A DNA stretch of 32,469 nt from an uncultured Bacillota bacterium (GTDB lineage Bacteria; Bacillota; Clostridia; Christensenellales; UBA1242). Positions 15,362 through 23,539 of the stretch are shown here, piece by piece (within the stretch, counting starts at the first letter, position 1; each line of letters begins with the position of its first letter). The stretch covers positions 1-32,469 of the forward strand of contig CAMUGK010000003.1 of NCBI GenBank assembly GCA_947088415.1, read 5' to 3'. Below the pieces are notes generated by a model. That model worked only from the letters and a program-made list of their open reading frames with translations, was not told the origin of the DNA and did no database searches. The position numbers and the translations under genes are program-made.

Positions 15362-16723
15362 TTATTTTCTTCTGTAATCTACAACTGTTGTCTTTTTTTG
15401 TGCTTCTTTTTTCTCACTTCTCTCTTCAAGTTTTTTAACTACAAGTTGTTGAAGTGGCAAAAGTGCAGTGCTGATAAGTTGACTTACAAGCATATAAATG
15501 GCAAAAACTGCGTTATAGAAAATTGCAAACACTCCCATAATAACAGGCATAATAAATTGCATAACTTTGCCTTGTTTTGGAGTTGTTGTTTTGTCGCCTT
15601 TGCTATTTTTTGGAGTCATCATTTTTTGTGAAAGCCACATTGAAAGGAATGAAATTAAAATGATGATTATTGGCAAAATGAAATAGCCATTCACACGACC
15701 TTGTGCTTGAGATAAACTTGGCATAAATGCAGTATATATTTCTTTTTCATATTTCTCAACATTATTAGCTCGCACCATGCCTTCAAAACCATTATAATCA
15801 AATATGCTGGTTTTAAAAGGACTGTCTGCAATCCAAATATTTTGAATCCATAAGAAACTTTCCTGAGTTGCTTTATATTCAAGTTCGATAAGTGGTAAAG
15901 AAGTTTTTGTTACGTAATCTAACAGTGTAATTGCCTCTTCTGTTGTATTGCCTTGTTCGTCAACTTCTTTATCCTTTAAAATATGTTTGTCATCGCTAAA
16001 TTTATCTACAAGATTATATATAACATCATTAGCTCGCTTTTCATCGTTGTCAATTGACGAATCTATTTCATCCAATTCTTTAAATTCTTCTAAAGATTTG
16101 AACTCTCCAGAAAATAATGCGTTTGTTAAATTGCTTTCTTGAGTTGATTTATCAAATAAACCAATATATTTAACTTCTTCATTAACAAAGACTCTAAATT
16201 CAACATCTCTGTTTCCATTAAAGTATTCTTGCATTTTGTTTGCATTTAAACTTTCGTTTTGTTCTTGATCGGTTATATATAAACAATTTGCATAGTTTTC
16301 TTTTAAGTTGTTATAATTTTCATAAATTTTATAACTAGCAATTCCATTTAATCCTGTGAAAAGCGTAAAGAATATTACAAGGTTTAAAACCATAAACACA
16401 AGCATAAATCCGCAACTGCCCATCATATTGAAGTTGTTTTTCTTGTAAACTTCATTAGTCTTTTGATTTAAAAGTTGTTTATCATTGCCATACTTCTCTT
16501 GAATTTTTTGAAGTTCTGGTTGCATTTTCGCTTGCATTGCAGCGTTTTTAGCGGAAATACGTCTGTTATAGGTGTCAAGTGGCGACCAAATAATTCTGAT
16601 TAACACAGTTAAAAGAACAACTGCCCAAACATAATTGTTTGTAAAACCTTCAAACGCCCAAATTATAGATTCCCACATTCCTGTCGGTTTTGCAAGTGAA
16701 AGTAGTGTGCTTAAAATAGCCAT
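15362..16723 (-). CDS. yidC: Membrane protein insertase YidC/SpoIIIJ with a large extracytoplasmic insertion
   Basis: YidC/Oxa1-type insertase, 453 residues against roughly 250-280 for typical Gram-positive homologues. TM1 (~30-47) carries the conserved groove Arg43 (LIRIIWSPLD). The cytoplasmic hairpin follows (MQPELQKIQEKYGNDKQLL), then TM2 (~104-124). Residues ~130-285 form an acidic insertion before the family motif SFLW (289-292). Later membrane segments lie at ~346-365 and ~388-425, with a basic C-terminal tail. There is no lipobox. It overlaps yidD by 13 nt. The extra domain should face outside the cell; its function is unknown. Confidence 0.93.
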   Translation of the reverse strand: MAILSTLLSLAKPTGMWESIIWAFEGFTNNYVWAVVLLTVLIRIIWSPLDTYNRRISAKNAAMQAKMQPELQKIQEKYGNDKQLLNQKTNEVYKKNNFNMMGSCGFMLVFMVLNLVIFFTLFTGLNGIASYKIYENYNNLKENYANCLYITDQEQNESLNANKMQEYFNGNRDVEFRVFVNEEVKYIGLFDKSTQESNLTNALFSGEFKSLEEFKELDEIDSSIDNDEKRANDVIYNLVDKFSDDKHILKDKEVDEQGNTTEEAITLLDYVTKTSLPLIELEYKATQESFLWIQNIWIADSPFKTSIFDYNGFEGMVRANNVEKYEKEIYTAFMPSLSQAQGRVNGYFILPIIIILISFLSMWLSQKMMTPKNSKGDKTTTPKQGKVMQFIMPVIMGVFAIFYNAVFAIYMLVSQLISTALLPLQQLVVKKLEERSEKKEAQKKTTVVDYRRK

Positions 16724-16983
16724 TTGCTTTCTCCTTTTAAATTGGTTGGGATTGGGTCATAACCATATTCTCCATTAGGTCTACATCTTGCAATTCGTTT
16801 AAGTCCAATCACACTTCCTTTAATCGCACCAAATTCTTTAACCGCCAAAATGAAATAATTTGAACATGACGGAATAAATCGGCAGGTGTGTGGAAGAATT
16901 GGTGAAATGCAAAACTTGTAAATCCACACTGGGATTAATAATAAAATTAAAAAAGGGTAACAAATAAGTCTTAATATTTTCAT
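16711..16983 (-). CDS. yidD: Membrane protein insertion efficiency factor YidD
   Basis: A 90-residue YidD protein. It has one N-terminal hydrophobic segment and the family core KFCISPILPHTCRFIPSCSN with its conserved cysteines, then GLKRIARCRPNGEYGYDPIP. Length is normal. It sits between rnpA and yidC, 3 nt from rnpA and overlapping yidC, in the usual order. Confidence 0.95.
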   Translation of the reverse strand: MKILRLICYPFLILLLIPVWIYKFCISPILPHTCRFIPSCSNYFILAVKEFGAIKGSVIGLKRIARCRPNGEYGYDPIPTNLKGESKWLF

Positions 16984-16986
16984 CTT

Positions 16987-17340
16987 TTATTTTCCACGAG
17001 TAAAAATATATTCAACTTGTTTTTTAAGCTCATCAAAACTCAAAGTTTCAACACCTTCACGTGCAACTAAAACATAATTAAAGTTTGGCAAAATATAATT
17101 TGAAAGCCTTGTAATTTCTCTAAGTCTTCGTTTTAATAAATTTCTTTTGTTTGCTTTGCCAATCTTTTTGCTTATTGAAAAACCTAATTTATAGATTTTA
17201 AATTTGCTTGGCACACTGTAAAGCGTGAAATATTTGCTTGATGACCTTTTCCCTTTGCGATAGATGTATGCAAAATGTTTTCTAAGTGTTAGTCTATGGT
17301 TAATCTTTTGTTTTTTAAGCAGAGAGTTTTTTTCTTCCAC
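16987..17340 (-). CDS. rnpA: Ribonuclease P protein component
   Basis: The 117-residue protein subunit of RNase P, which trims tRNA 5' leaders. It shows LRKHFAYIYRKGKR, GFSISKKIGKANKRNLLKRR with the RNR-type signature, and YVLVAREGV. The reading frame opens with GTG at 17340, inside rpmH, giving a 26-nt out-of-frame overlap; no better start codon is seen before the conserved part. Overlap of rpmH and rnpA is known in Thermus but unusual here. Confidence 0.93.
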   Translation of the reverse strand: MEEKNSLLKKQKINHRLTLRKHFAYIYRKGKRSSSKYFTLYSVPSKFKIYKLGFSISKKIGKANKRNLLKRRLREITRLSNYILPNFNYVLVAREGVETLSFDELKKQVEYIFTRGK

Positions 17341-17449
17341 GATTTCTTCTTCTCTTTAAAACATTTCTTCCGCCGTTAGTTCTCATTCTTTCTCTAAAAC
17401 CATGAACTTTGCTTCTAGTTCTTTTCTTAGGTTGGTATGTTCTTTTCAT
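17315..17449 (-). CDS. rpmH: 50S ribosomal protein L34
   Basis: A 44-residue L34 protein. It begins MKRTYQPKKRTRSKVHGF, continues with RERMRTNGGRNVLKRRRNRG, and ends RKKLSA, a near-perfect match to the family. AAGGAGGA lies 9 nt before the ATG. It is the first gene of the operon, behind a strong promoter, and its 3' end overlaps rnpA in another frame. Confidence 0.97.
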   Translation of the reverse strand: MKRTYQPKKRTRSKVHGFRERMRTNGGRNVLKRRRNRGRKKLSA

Positions 17450-17484
17450 GACAAGTAGTCCTCCTTTTCTAGTTTAACTACTTT

Positions 17485-17513
17485 ATTATAAATAAATTAA
17501 ACGCCTTTGTCAA
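17485..17513 (-). promoter_or_regulatory. Strong promoter of the rpmH operon
   Basis: On the minus strand, TTGACA (17508-17513), 17 nt, and TATAAT (17485-17490): a perfect sigma-A consensus. Degenerate 0A-like sequences (TGTCGCG, TGTCGGC) lie upstream at about 17540 and 17594. Confidence 0.9.
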
Positions 17514-17666
17514 CCGCATTAATATAAATATTTTAATTGTCGCGACTTATATTTGCCTAAAATTATAAAAGAGTTGCAAACTTAATCGAATTTTGTCGGC
17601 TTTAATTTTATTATTTACTTTGAAAATTATATAAAATTTGATATAATCAAACTAAGGAGAAAGATT

Positions 17667-18203
17667 ATGAAATTTAATAAGGCTCTTAAAGGTAATAAAG
17701 TATTTTTTGCAAAGTTAAACCCAAAAGGAATAATTCCAAGTAAAAAAGATGAAAATGCAGGTTATGATATTTATGCTTGTTTTGATGATGATTATATTCT
17801 TTTAAATGAGTTTGAAACAAAACCTATCTCTACGGGTATTGCATGGGCATGCAGTGAAGATTATTATATGCAAATCTATGAGCGTTCTTCAACTGGTATA
17901 AAGGGAATTAAATATTCTGCAGGAGTTATAGATAGTGGTTATCGTGGAGAATTTAAAATTGCTATTTTTAATGGAACTGGGAAAAAACTTATATTTACAT
18001 ATCTTGAAGATGAAAAACTTTTTACAAAATATCCAGAATTTAAAAACGATAAAAAGTATTTAATATATAATTGTAAAAAAGCGATAGCACAAGGTGTTAT
18101 ACATAAAGTAAACAAAATGGAAATATCAGAAATTTCTTATGAAGAACTCAAACAAATTCCTTCAACAAGAAAAGATAACTGGAATGGAAGTTCTAATAAA
18201 TAA
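17667..18203 (+). CDS. dut: dUTPase (trimeric type), divergent
   Basis: A 178-residue dUTP diphosphatase, which hydrolyses dUTP to dUMP and keeps uracil out of DNA. Conserved motifs are I AGYDIYA, II ERSSTGIKG, III AGVIDSGYRGEFKIAIFN and IV IAQGVIHKV. A ~30-residue insertion (YLEDEKLFTKYPEFKNDKKY) lies between motifs III and IV. The C-terminal motif V, normally RGxGGFGSTG, is degenerate (STRKDNWNGSSNK). An extended -10 TGATATAAT and AAGGAGA precede the start. It lies alone on the plus strand between dnaN and rpmH. Confidence 0.85.
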   Translation: MKFNKALKGNKVFFAKLNPKGIIPSKKDENAGYDIYACFDDDYILLNEFETKPISTGIAWACSEDYYMQIYERSSTGIKGIKYSAGVIDSGYRGEFKIAIFNGTGKKLIFTYLEDEKLFTKYPEFKNDKKYLIYNCKKAIAQGVIHKVNKMEISEISYEELKQIPSTRKDNWNGSSNK

Positions 18204-18222
18204 GTGGCAAAAGCCACTTTTC
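18202..18222 (+). terminator. dut terminator
   Basis: AAGTGGC (18202-18208) and GCCACTT (18213-18219), loop AAAA, followed by a short T run. Confidence 0.7.
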
Positions 18223-18293
18223 CTATTTTTAAAAAATTGTTCTTTACAATGAAAAATATAGGAAAACAACGATTAAAAAAATAAATAAAGTTT

Positions 18294-18340
18294 AATAAAA
18301 GGCTTGCTAACTTTTGATAGAAAGTAACAAGCCTTTTATT
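18294..18340 (-). terminator. dnaN terminator
   Basis: AATAAAAGGCTTG (18294-18306) pairs with CAAGCCTTTTATT (18328-18340), with further imperfect pairing inside. On the minus strand it follows dnaN. Confidence 0.75.
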
Positions 18341-18386
18341 AATTTTTCTTTTGTTTTACTTTTCTTTAAAAGAAAAGTAAAAATAA

Positions 18387-19487
18387 TTATCCAATAACTC
18401 TCACTGGAAGAATTAAATATAAGAATTCGTCTTCTTCGGTTGGAACAATAACACAAGGAGTTGAAGACTTGTTAAAGCAAATTTTTACAAACTCGTTTGA
18501 ATTTGCACGCAAACTTTCAAGAAAATATCGTGGATTGAAAGATATTACAAGGTCTTTTCCTGTTACTGTTGCAGGGATGTTTTCTTTAATGTTTCCAAGT
18601 TCCGAGTTAGATGTTATGCAAAGATTGTTTTCTTTAATGTCAAACTTAACAAAGTTGTTTTGAGATGCTTTTGACAGTAATGTTGCTCTCTCAAGTGCTT
18701 CTTGAAATTGTTCTGTGTTTAAAATTACAAATGTTTCATAATTTACTGGAATGATTTGTTTGTAATTGATATAATCGCCCTCTAAAAGACGAGAAGTTAC
18801 TTTTGTGTCTCCAAGGTCAATCATGATTGTGTAATCATCAATGTAAATGTTGACTATTTCATCATTGTCATCAATAAGTTTGCTTATTTCATTTAAACTT
18901 CTTGCAGGAATTACAATTGACTTTTTAATTGAAGAAGTTATTTTTTTATTGATTCTGGCAAGTCTATAACCATCTAACGCAACGACAGAAAGTTCTTTGT
19001 TGTTAATATCAAATAAAACACCTTTCAAGATTGGTCGAGAATCGTCAACTGCAACTGAAAAAATACTTTTGCTTACTGCATTTTTAAAATCTTTTTTTGT
19101 TATTCCAAAAAATTCGTCAGTTCTTACCTTTTTAAAACCAGGATATTCAATAGGGTTATAACATTGAATAACACTTTCGCTATCTTCATAACGAATGGTA
19201 AGTTGATTTTTTTCGTTTACTTCAAGTTCGATTTGACTGTTTGTAAGATTTTTTACAAATTCTGTTATAAATCTTCCAGGAACAACAGTTTCTCCTTCAA
19301 CTTTAACTTCAGCTTTAATTTTCTTTTCAATAGAAAGTTCGGTATCTGTTGCACTCATTGTAAGTGTGCCATCTTCTGCAATAATTTTTATACCTTCAAG
19401 AATAGGGTTTGTAATTTTATTTGAAATAGCTTTGCTTACTTTAATGAAAGCGTCAGAAAGTTCCAATCCTTGACAACAAATTAACAT
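18387..19487 (-). CDS. dnaN: DNA polymerase III beta subunit (sliding clamp)
   Basis: A 366-residue beta clamp that tethers the replicative polymerase to DNA. The family pattern is clear: an early LSDAFIKVSKAISNK, LSATDTEL-type strands (SATDTELSI), VPGRFITEFVKNL, then VALDGYRLA in the middle domain, and the C-terminal YLILPVRVIG that forms part of the peptide-binding pocket. Length is standard. It lies downstream of dnaA on the same strand, separated by oriC, with its own promoter and AGGAG. Confidence 0.96.
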   Translation of the reverse strand: MLICCQGLELSDAFIKVSKAISNKITNPILEGIKIIAEDGTLTMSATDTELSIEKKIKAEVKVEGETVVPGRFITEFVKNLTNSQIELEVNEKNQLTIRYEDSESVIQCYNPIEYPGFKKVRTDEFFGITKKDFKNAVSKSIFSVAVDDSRPILKGVLFDINNKELSVVALDGYRLARINKKITSSIKKSIVIPARSLNEISKLIDDNDEIVNIYIDDYTIMIDLGDTKVTSRLLEGDYINYKQIIPVNYETFVILNTEQFQEALERATLLSKASQNNFVKFDIKENNLCITSNSELGNIKENIPATVTGKDLVISFNPRYFLESLRANSNEFVKICFNKSSTPCVIVPTEEDEFLYLILPVRVIG

Positions 19488-19537
19488 AATTTTCTCCTAA
19501 TAAAATAAATTTTTTATTTGCTTTTTAGCATAGTAAA

Positions 19538-19566
19538 ATTATAACACAATCTCCAAAAAATTGCAA
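19538..19566 (-). promoter_or_regulatory. dnaN promoter
   Basis: On the minus strand, TTGCAA (19561-19566), 17 nt, and TATAAT (19538-19543), upstream of the dnaN ribosome site. Confidence 0.7.
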
Positions 19567-19595
19567 ACTTTTAAGGCTGCTTTTTGCCCACTTGT

Positions 19596-19800
19596 TGTTA
19601 TTTATTTTTTATTGATTATTTAGTAGTAGTATTAATAGTAGCCTTTGTGTAAATGTGGATAAATTTTATATGGTTATATATGTTGTATGTAAAAGTTAAA
19701 ATTTGTTTTTAAATTATACTATATATAGTTTTAGAAACAGCCACGCCTGTGTGGATAAGTTGGGGATAAAGTGTGCAAAACTTAAGATTACTTATCCACC
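19596..19800. other. Chromosomal origin oriC (DnaA boxes, DnaA-trio, DUE)
   Basis: Between dnaA and dnaN. Perfect DnaA boxes TGTGGATAA lie at 19654-19662 and 19750-19758. Near matches are TGGGGATAA (19761-19769) and TTATCCACC (19792-19800, overlapping the dnaA stop). Read towards dnaN, the box at 19654 is followed by a short GG-containing spacer, then trinucleotides CTA CTA TTA ATA CTA CTA CTA (19621-19641), which match the DnaA-trio element of the basal unwinding system, then pure AT DNA (19596-19620) as the unwinding element. Confidence 0.88.
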
Positions 19801-21144
19801 TTTCAACAATTTTTTAATTTCACTTACCAAAGTTTGAGTTTTAGGGGTGGTCTTCATTTGGTCAGAAATCTTATCTCGTGAATGCATAATTGTTGTGTGG
19901 TCACGTCCGCCAAATATTTTACCGATAGAAACAAGTGGCATTTCCAAAAGTTCGCTGATAAGATAAATTGCAAGCATTCGTGGTTCAACAACTTCTTTGC
20001 TTTTCTTTTTGCCAACAAGGTCTTCTTTTGTAACTCCAAAATAGTCACATACACCTTTGATAATAATATCAGGTGTATAACCTTCATTTTTATCTTCTTC
20101 TGCTTGACCATTAAAGGCTTCTAATGCTTCTTCCATGGTTGCAGATTTTTTGCCTAAAATATTGGCAAGAAAATAAACTTTTGCAAGCATACCTTCAAGC
20201 TCTCTAATGTTGCTGTCAATATGCTCGGCAATGTAAGAAATAACATCGTCGTCAATAACATATTTTTCAAGTTGACATTTTTTTCGCAAAATTGCAACTT
20301 TAGTTTCAAAGTCAGGGGATTGAATATCTTGAAGTATTCCACTTGAAAAACGTGAGATAAGTCTGTCTGTTAAAGTTGGAATTTCTTTAGGTGGACGATC
20401 TGAAGTCAATATAATCTGTTTATTGTTTTGATAAAGTTCGTTATAAGTGTTAAAAAATTCTTCTTGAGTTCCCATTTTGTTTGCAATAGCTTGCATATCG
20501 TCAACCATTAAAACGTCAAGATTACGATACTTAGACCTAAACTCCAAAGTTGCTTTCATTTTAGCATTAGACCCCAAACTTTCGGTGTAAGCATTTACAA
20601 ATTGTTCACAAGTTATATAACTTACCTTTAAATTAGGATTGAATTCTCGTAAATAATTTCCAATTGCATGCAAAAGGTGAGTTTTGCCAAGCCCAACACC
20701 ACCATAAATAAAAAGTGGGTTAAACTTTTCTCCCGGATGCTCTGCAACAGCACGAGCCGCAGCATAAACAAATTGATTGCTTTTTCCTACAACAAAATTG
20801 TCAAAAGTATATTTTGCATTAAATGGATTTTTAGAAAGTTCAACTTCCTTTTGAGCATTCTTTTCGCCATTTTTTTGAATGTAAGCAATTTCTTCGTTTT
20901 GATCTAAAACTTCAATTTCAATGTTATCACCAATAACATCACAGGCAACTTCTTTTAGTTGATCCATATAATTTCTAAGAATTTGGTTTTTTGCCGAACT
21001 TGAGTTTGCCGAAATTACAAGTTTATGATTGTCAACAAGGTCGATAACTTTTAAAGGTTTAAACCACATTACAAATGAAACATTAGAAACAGTAAGTTCA
21101 AGTTTTTCTAAGATTGTTTGCCAAATATTTTTTAATTCTTGCAT
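19792..21144 (-). CDS. dnaA: Replication initiator DnaA
   Basis: 450 residues from MQELKNIWQ (21144); an upstream in-frame Met at 21186 lies at the promoter -10 and is rejected. Domain I (~1-80) is followed by a short domain II. The AAA+ domain III has Walker A GGVGLGKTHLL, Walker B VLMVDDMQA and the sensor ILTSDRPPKEIP. Domain IV ends with the DNA-binding signature GRDHTTIMHSRDKI, which reads DnaA boxes. dnaA is transcribed towards oriC and dnaN, and the pair points the same way as the rpmH operon. Confidence 0.97.
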   Translation of the reverse strand: MQELKNIWQTILEKLELTVSNVSFVMWFKPLKVIDLVDNHKLVISANSSSAKNQILRNYMDQLKEVACDVIGDNIEIEVLDQNEEIAYIQKNGEKNAQKEVELSKNPFNAKYTFDNFVVGKSNQFVYAAARAVAEHPGEKFNPLFIYGGVGLGKTHLLHAIGNYLREFNPNLKVSYITCEQFVNAYTESLGSNAKMKATLEFRSKYRNLDVLMVDDMQAIANKMGTQEEFFNTYNELYQNNKQIILTSDRPPKEIPTLTDRLISRFSSGILQDIQSPDFETKVAILRKKCQLEKYVIDDDVISYIAEHIDSNIRELEGMLAKVYFLANILGKKSATMEEALEAFNGQAEEDKNEGYTPDIIIKGVCDYFGVTKEDLVGKKKSKEVVEPRMLAIYLISELLEMPLVSIGKIFGGRDHTTIMHSRDKISDQMKTTPKTQTLVSEIKKLLKGG

Positions 21145-21175
21145 TTTAATCCGCCTTATTTTAAGATATGAGTTA

Positions 21176-21204
21176 AGTATAAACACCTAAAAATCTTTTG
21201 TCAA
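21176..21204 (-). promoter_or_regulatory. dnaA promoter
   Basis: On the minus strand, TTGACA (21199-21204), 17 nt, and TATACT (21176-21181). No DnaA box is visible around it, so the autoregulation seen in many bacteria is not evident here. Confidence 0.8.
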
Positions 21205-21228
21205 GTATAAAAGATTTATAAAATAAAA

Positions 21229-21253
21229 AGATGTATTAATTAAGATACATCTT
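21229..21253 (-). terminator. Terminator of the lipoprotein gene
   Basis: AAGATGTAT (21229-21237) and ATACATCTT (21245-21253); on the minus strand a T run follows. Confidence 0.75.
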
Positions 21254-22307
21254 AAGAAAGGGTAATATAAGGTTTGACAGTAACATTTTCTCTAGATTTT
21301 GCTTTTACATAACCAGACGGGGTTACAATAATAAAATGCAGATTTTTAACTTTTTCAAAAGACATTTTTCCGTAAACAACAAAATCTTCTTTTTCTTCTG
21401 GTCCAAAAACACCACCAATAAATTCAACTGTTGAGTTTATATCAAAATTTTCTTGTTTAATTAAAGAACTATTTTTAGTTTTTAAATATTCATATTTGCC
21501 ACTTTTTTGGTTGTATGAAGATACAAATGTGTTGTTATTGTCTAAAATTTTGTTGCTATTAAAAATTCCATCATAGGTGTATATTTTGTTTGTTTGATAA
21601 TTTATTGTAAAAGGTTGTAAGGATGAAAAACCTTGTTTTTCACTTATTAAAGCAAGAGCAGTTGAACTTGACGAAGAAGTTAAATTATTGTAACCGCCTA
21701 TCTCATTGTTCTTTATTATATAGTTGAAATTTTCTCCATTATTGCTTTTTCTTAAAATTTCAACCCCGTTTAAACAAGATATGTTGTTTTCTTCTAATAC
21801 TTGATTGCTAATAGATTTTGACGTATGAATAATACAATTGTTTATTGTAACCTCGCCATCATAAACTTGAACTGCTGTTGTGAAAGGTAAATTTTTACTG
21901 TCGTCTTCTAAGGATATATAATTATTTATAATATCAAGGCTCTCAAGTTTGACAGTTTTGTTAAGTTTAAAAGAGCCATAAACTTTTGGACGTCTGTAGT
22001 TTTTATAAATACCACAAATAGAAATAGATTTTTCAATGTTATATTCAACATAGGTTTTTCCGTCAAGGGTGGCGGTTACAACACCAAATTCTTGTTTTTG
22101 TTCTTCTGTAATATCTGTTGTGACATCATTGTAAACCTTAATAATGTCGCCGTCTTGACTAGCATTTATTGCTTGTGCTAAAGAAGAAAAAGCTTTATCA
22201 TTAATCTTGCAAATTGCTTTTTCAGAAAAAAGACCATCACAACCTAAAAAGGCAAAACATGGCAAAATCAAACACAAAAGCAAAATAAAGATATAAGATT
22301 TTTTCAT
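21252..22307 (-). CDS. Lipoprotein with likely right-handed beta-helix domain
   Basis: A 351-residue predicted lipoprotein. The signal peptide MKKSYIFILLLCLILPCFAF ends in the lipobox FLGC with lipidated Cys23. Next comes FSSLAQAINASQDGDIIKVY, typical of the first turn of parallel beta-helix (pectate-lyase-like) proteins. Repeated short strands with Asn ladders follow (LESLDIINNYISL, VTINNCIIHTS, YIIKNNEIGGYNN). No catalytic residues can be assigned. It is probably surface-exposed and may bind glycans or act as an adhesin. It lies between dnaA and recF, an unusual place for such a gene. Confidence 0.75.
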   Translation of the reverse strand: MKKSYIFILLLCLILPCFAFLGCDGLFSEKAICKINDKAFSSLAQAINASQDGDIIKVYNDVTTDITEEQKQEFGVVTATLDGKTYVEYNIEKSISICGIYKNYRRPKVYGSFKLNKTVKLESLDIINNYISLEDDSKNLPFTTAVQVYDGEVTINNCIIHTSKSISNQVLEENNISCLNGVEILRKSNNGENFNYIIKNNEIGGYNNLTSSSSSTALALISEKQGFSSLQPFTINYQTNKIYTYDGIFNSNKILDNNNTFVSSYNQKSGKYEYLKTKNSSLIKQENFDINSTVEFIGGVFGPEEKEDFVVYGKMSFEKVKNLHFIIVTPSGYVKAKSRENVTVKPYITLS

Positions 22308-22396
22308 TTTTTCTCGTTTATAATTAAATTATATCTAATTTTCAAAATTTTAGCAACTAAAAGAACAAAAAAGCAGTTTGTTTTTATTAAAATTTG

Positions 22397-22405
22397 TGAT
22401 ATAAT
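22397..22405 (+). promoter_or_regulatory. Extended -10 promoter of recF
   Basis: TGATATAAT at 22397-22405. The GTG start of recF follows after exactly 6 nt, so the transcript should begin at or next to the start codon. Confidence 0.7.
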
Positions 22406-22411
22406 ACTTTT

Positions 22412-23491
22412 GTGAAAATAAATACTTTAGAACTTAAAAATTTTCGTAATTATTCTTCTCAAAAAATAAACTTTCAAGAAAATCTCAATGTGCTTATTGG
22501 AAAAAATGCACAAGGCAAGACTAATGTTTTGGAAGCTATCTTTTTTGCTGTTATTGGAAAAAGTTTTAAAGTTAATAAAGAAAAAGAAACGATAAAATGG
22601 GGTCAAGAAATTGCTAATATTAAAGGGTCTTTTTCAAAACAATTTAGAGAAGTAGATATCGAACTTGTTTTTAATAAAACTTTAAAAAAATCTATTAAAA
22701 TTGACGGAATTTCAATTAAAAAGACAGGCGAACTTTTAGGAACTGTAAACGCTGTGTTTTTTTCTCCACAAGAACTTAAACTAGTCCGAGAAAGTCCAGA
22801 AGAACGACGAAGATTTATGAATATTGACATTTCTCAAACCAATAAAAGATATTTTTATGCACTAAACCGCTATGAAAAAGTATTAGCAAATCGAAACAAG
22901 TTGTTAAAAATTTCAAAAGATTTTAATGTTTTAAAAGATACAATAGATATTTGGGATAAGGCACTTGTCGAACTTGCCGAAAAGATTTATTTGGAACGCA
23001 AAGATTTTATAGAAAAACTTGCACCTTTTGCCGAAAAAGCACATGCATATATTTCTGGCGGTCAAGAAAAACTTGAAATAAAATATCAATCTTTAGATTT
23101 TAAAGATAAGAATTTTAAAGAAGAAATGTTAAAAGCCTTAGAAAAAAACTTAGAAAAAGACTATAAACAAGGCTTCACTTCGGTTGGAATTCATAGAGAT
23201 GATATAGAAATCTTTTTAAATGGAGTTGAAGTGAAAAATTTTGGCTCACAAGGTCAACAACGCACAGCAGCGCTTTCAATGAAACTTGCCGAACTTGAAA
23301 TAATTAAAGAAAGGACAGGGGAATACCCAATTTTATTATTAGACGATGTTTTTAGTGAACTTGACGAATCTAGACAAAAACGTCTCTTAGCGTTCACATC
23401 TCGCACACAAACAATCATCACTTGCACAGAATACAACCTAGATTTAAAAGCAAATATAATAAAGATAGAAAACGGAAAAGTTGCCGAATAA
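22412..23491 (+). CDS. recF: DNA replication and repair protein RecF
   Basis: A 359-residue RecF, an SMC-like ATPase that loads RecA at gaps. It has the N-terminal NTLELKNFRNYSS, Walker A IGKNAQGKTNVLEAI, the ABC signature GSQGQQRTAALSMKLAELE, and Walker B ILLLDDVFSELD. Length is standard. It starts with GTG 6 nt after an extended -10 and without a Shine-Dalgarno site. In Bacillus recF follows dnaN in one operon; here it is separated from dnaA-dnaN, on the other strand, beyond a lipoprotein gene. Confidence 0.96.
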   Translation: MKINTLELKNFRNYSSQKINFQENLNVLIGKNAQGKTNVLEAIFFAVIGKSFKVNKEKETIKWGQEIANIKGSFSKQFREVDIELVFNKTLKKSIKIDGISIKKTGELLGTVNAVFFSPQELKLVRESPEERRRFMNIDISQTNKRYFYALNRYEKVLANRNKLLKISKDFNVLKDTIDIWDKALVELAEKIYLERKDFIEKLAPFAEKAHAYISGGQEKLEIKYQSLDFKDKNFKEEMLKALEKNLEKDYKQGFTSVGIHRDDIEIFLNGVEVKNFGSQGQQRTAALSMKLAELEIIKERTGEYPILLLDDVFSELDESRQKRLLAFTSRTQTIITCTEYNLDLKANIIKIENGKVAE

Positions 23492-23494
23492 AAC

Positions 23495-23519
23495 AAGTGC
23501 CTCAAGTGGCACTTTTTTT
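23495..23519 (+). terminator. recF terminator
   Basis: AAGTGCC (23495-23501) and GGCACTT (23508-23514) followed by a run of T. Confidence 0.85.
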
Positions 23520-23539
23520 GACACTTTAATAAGATAAAA

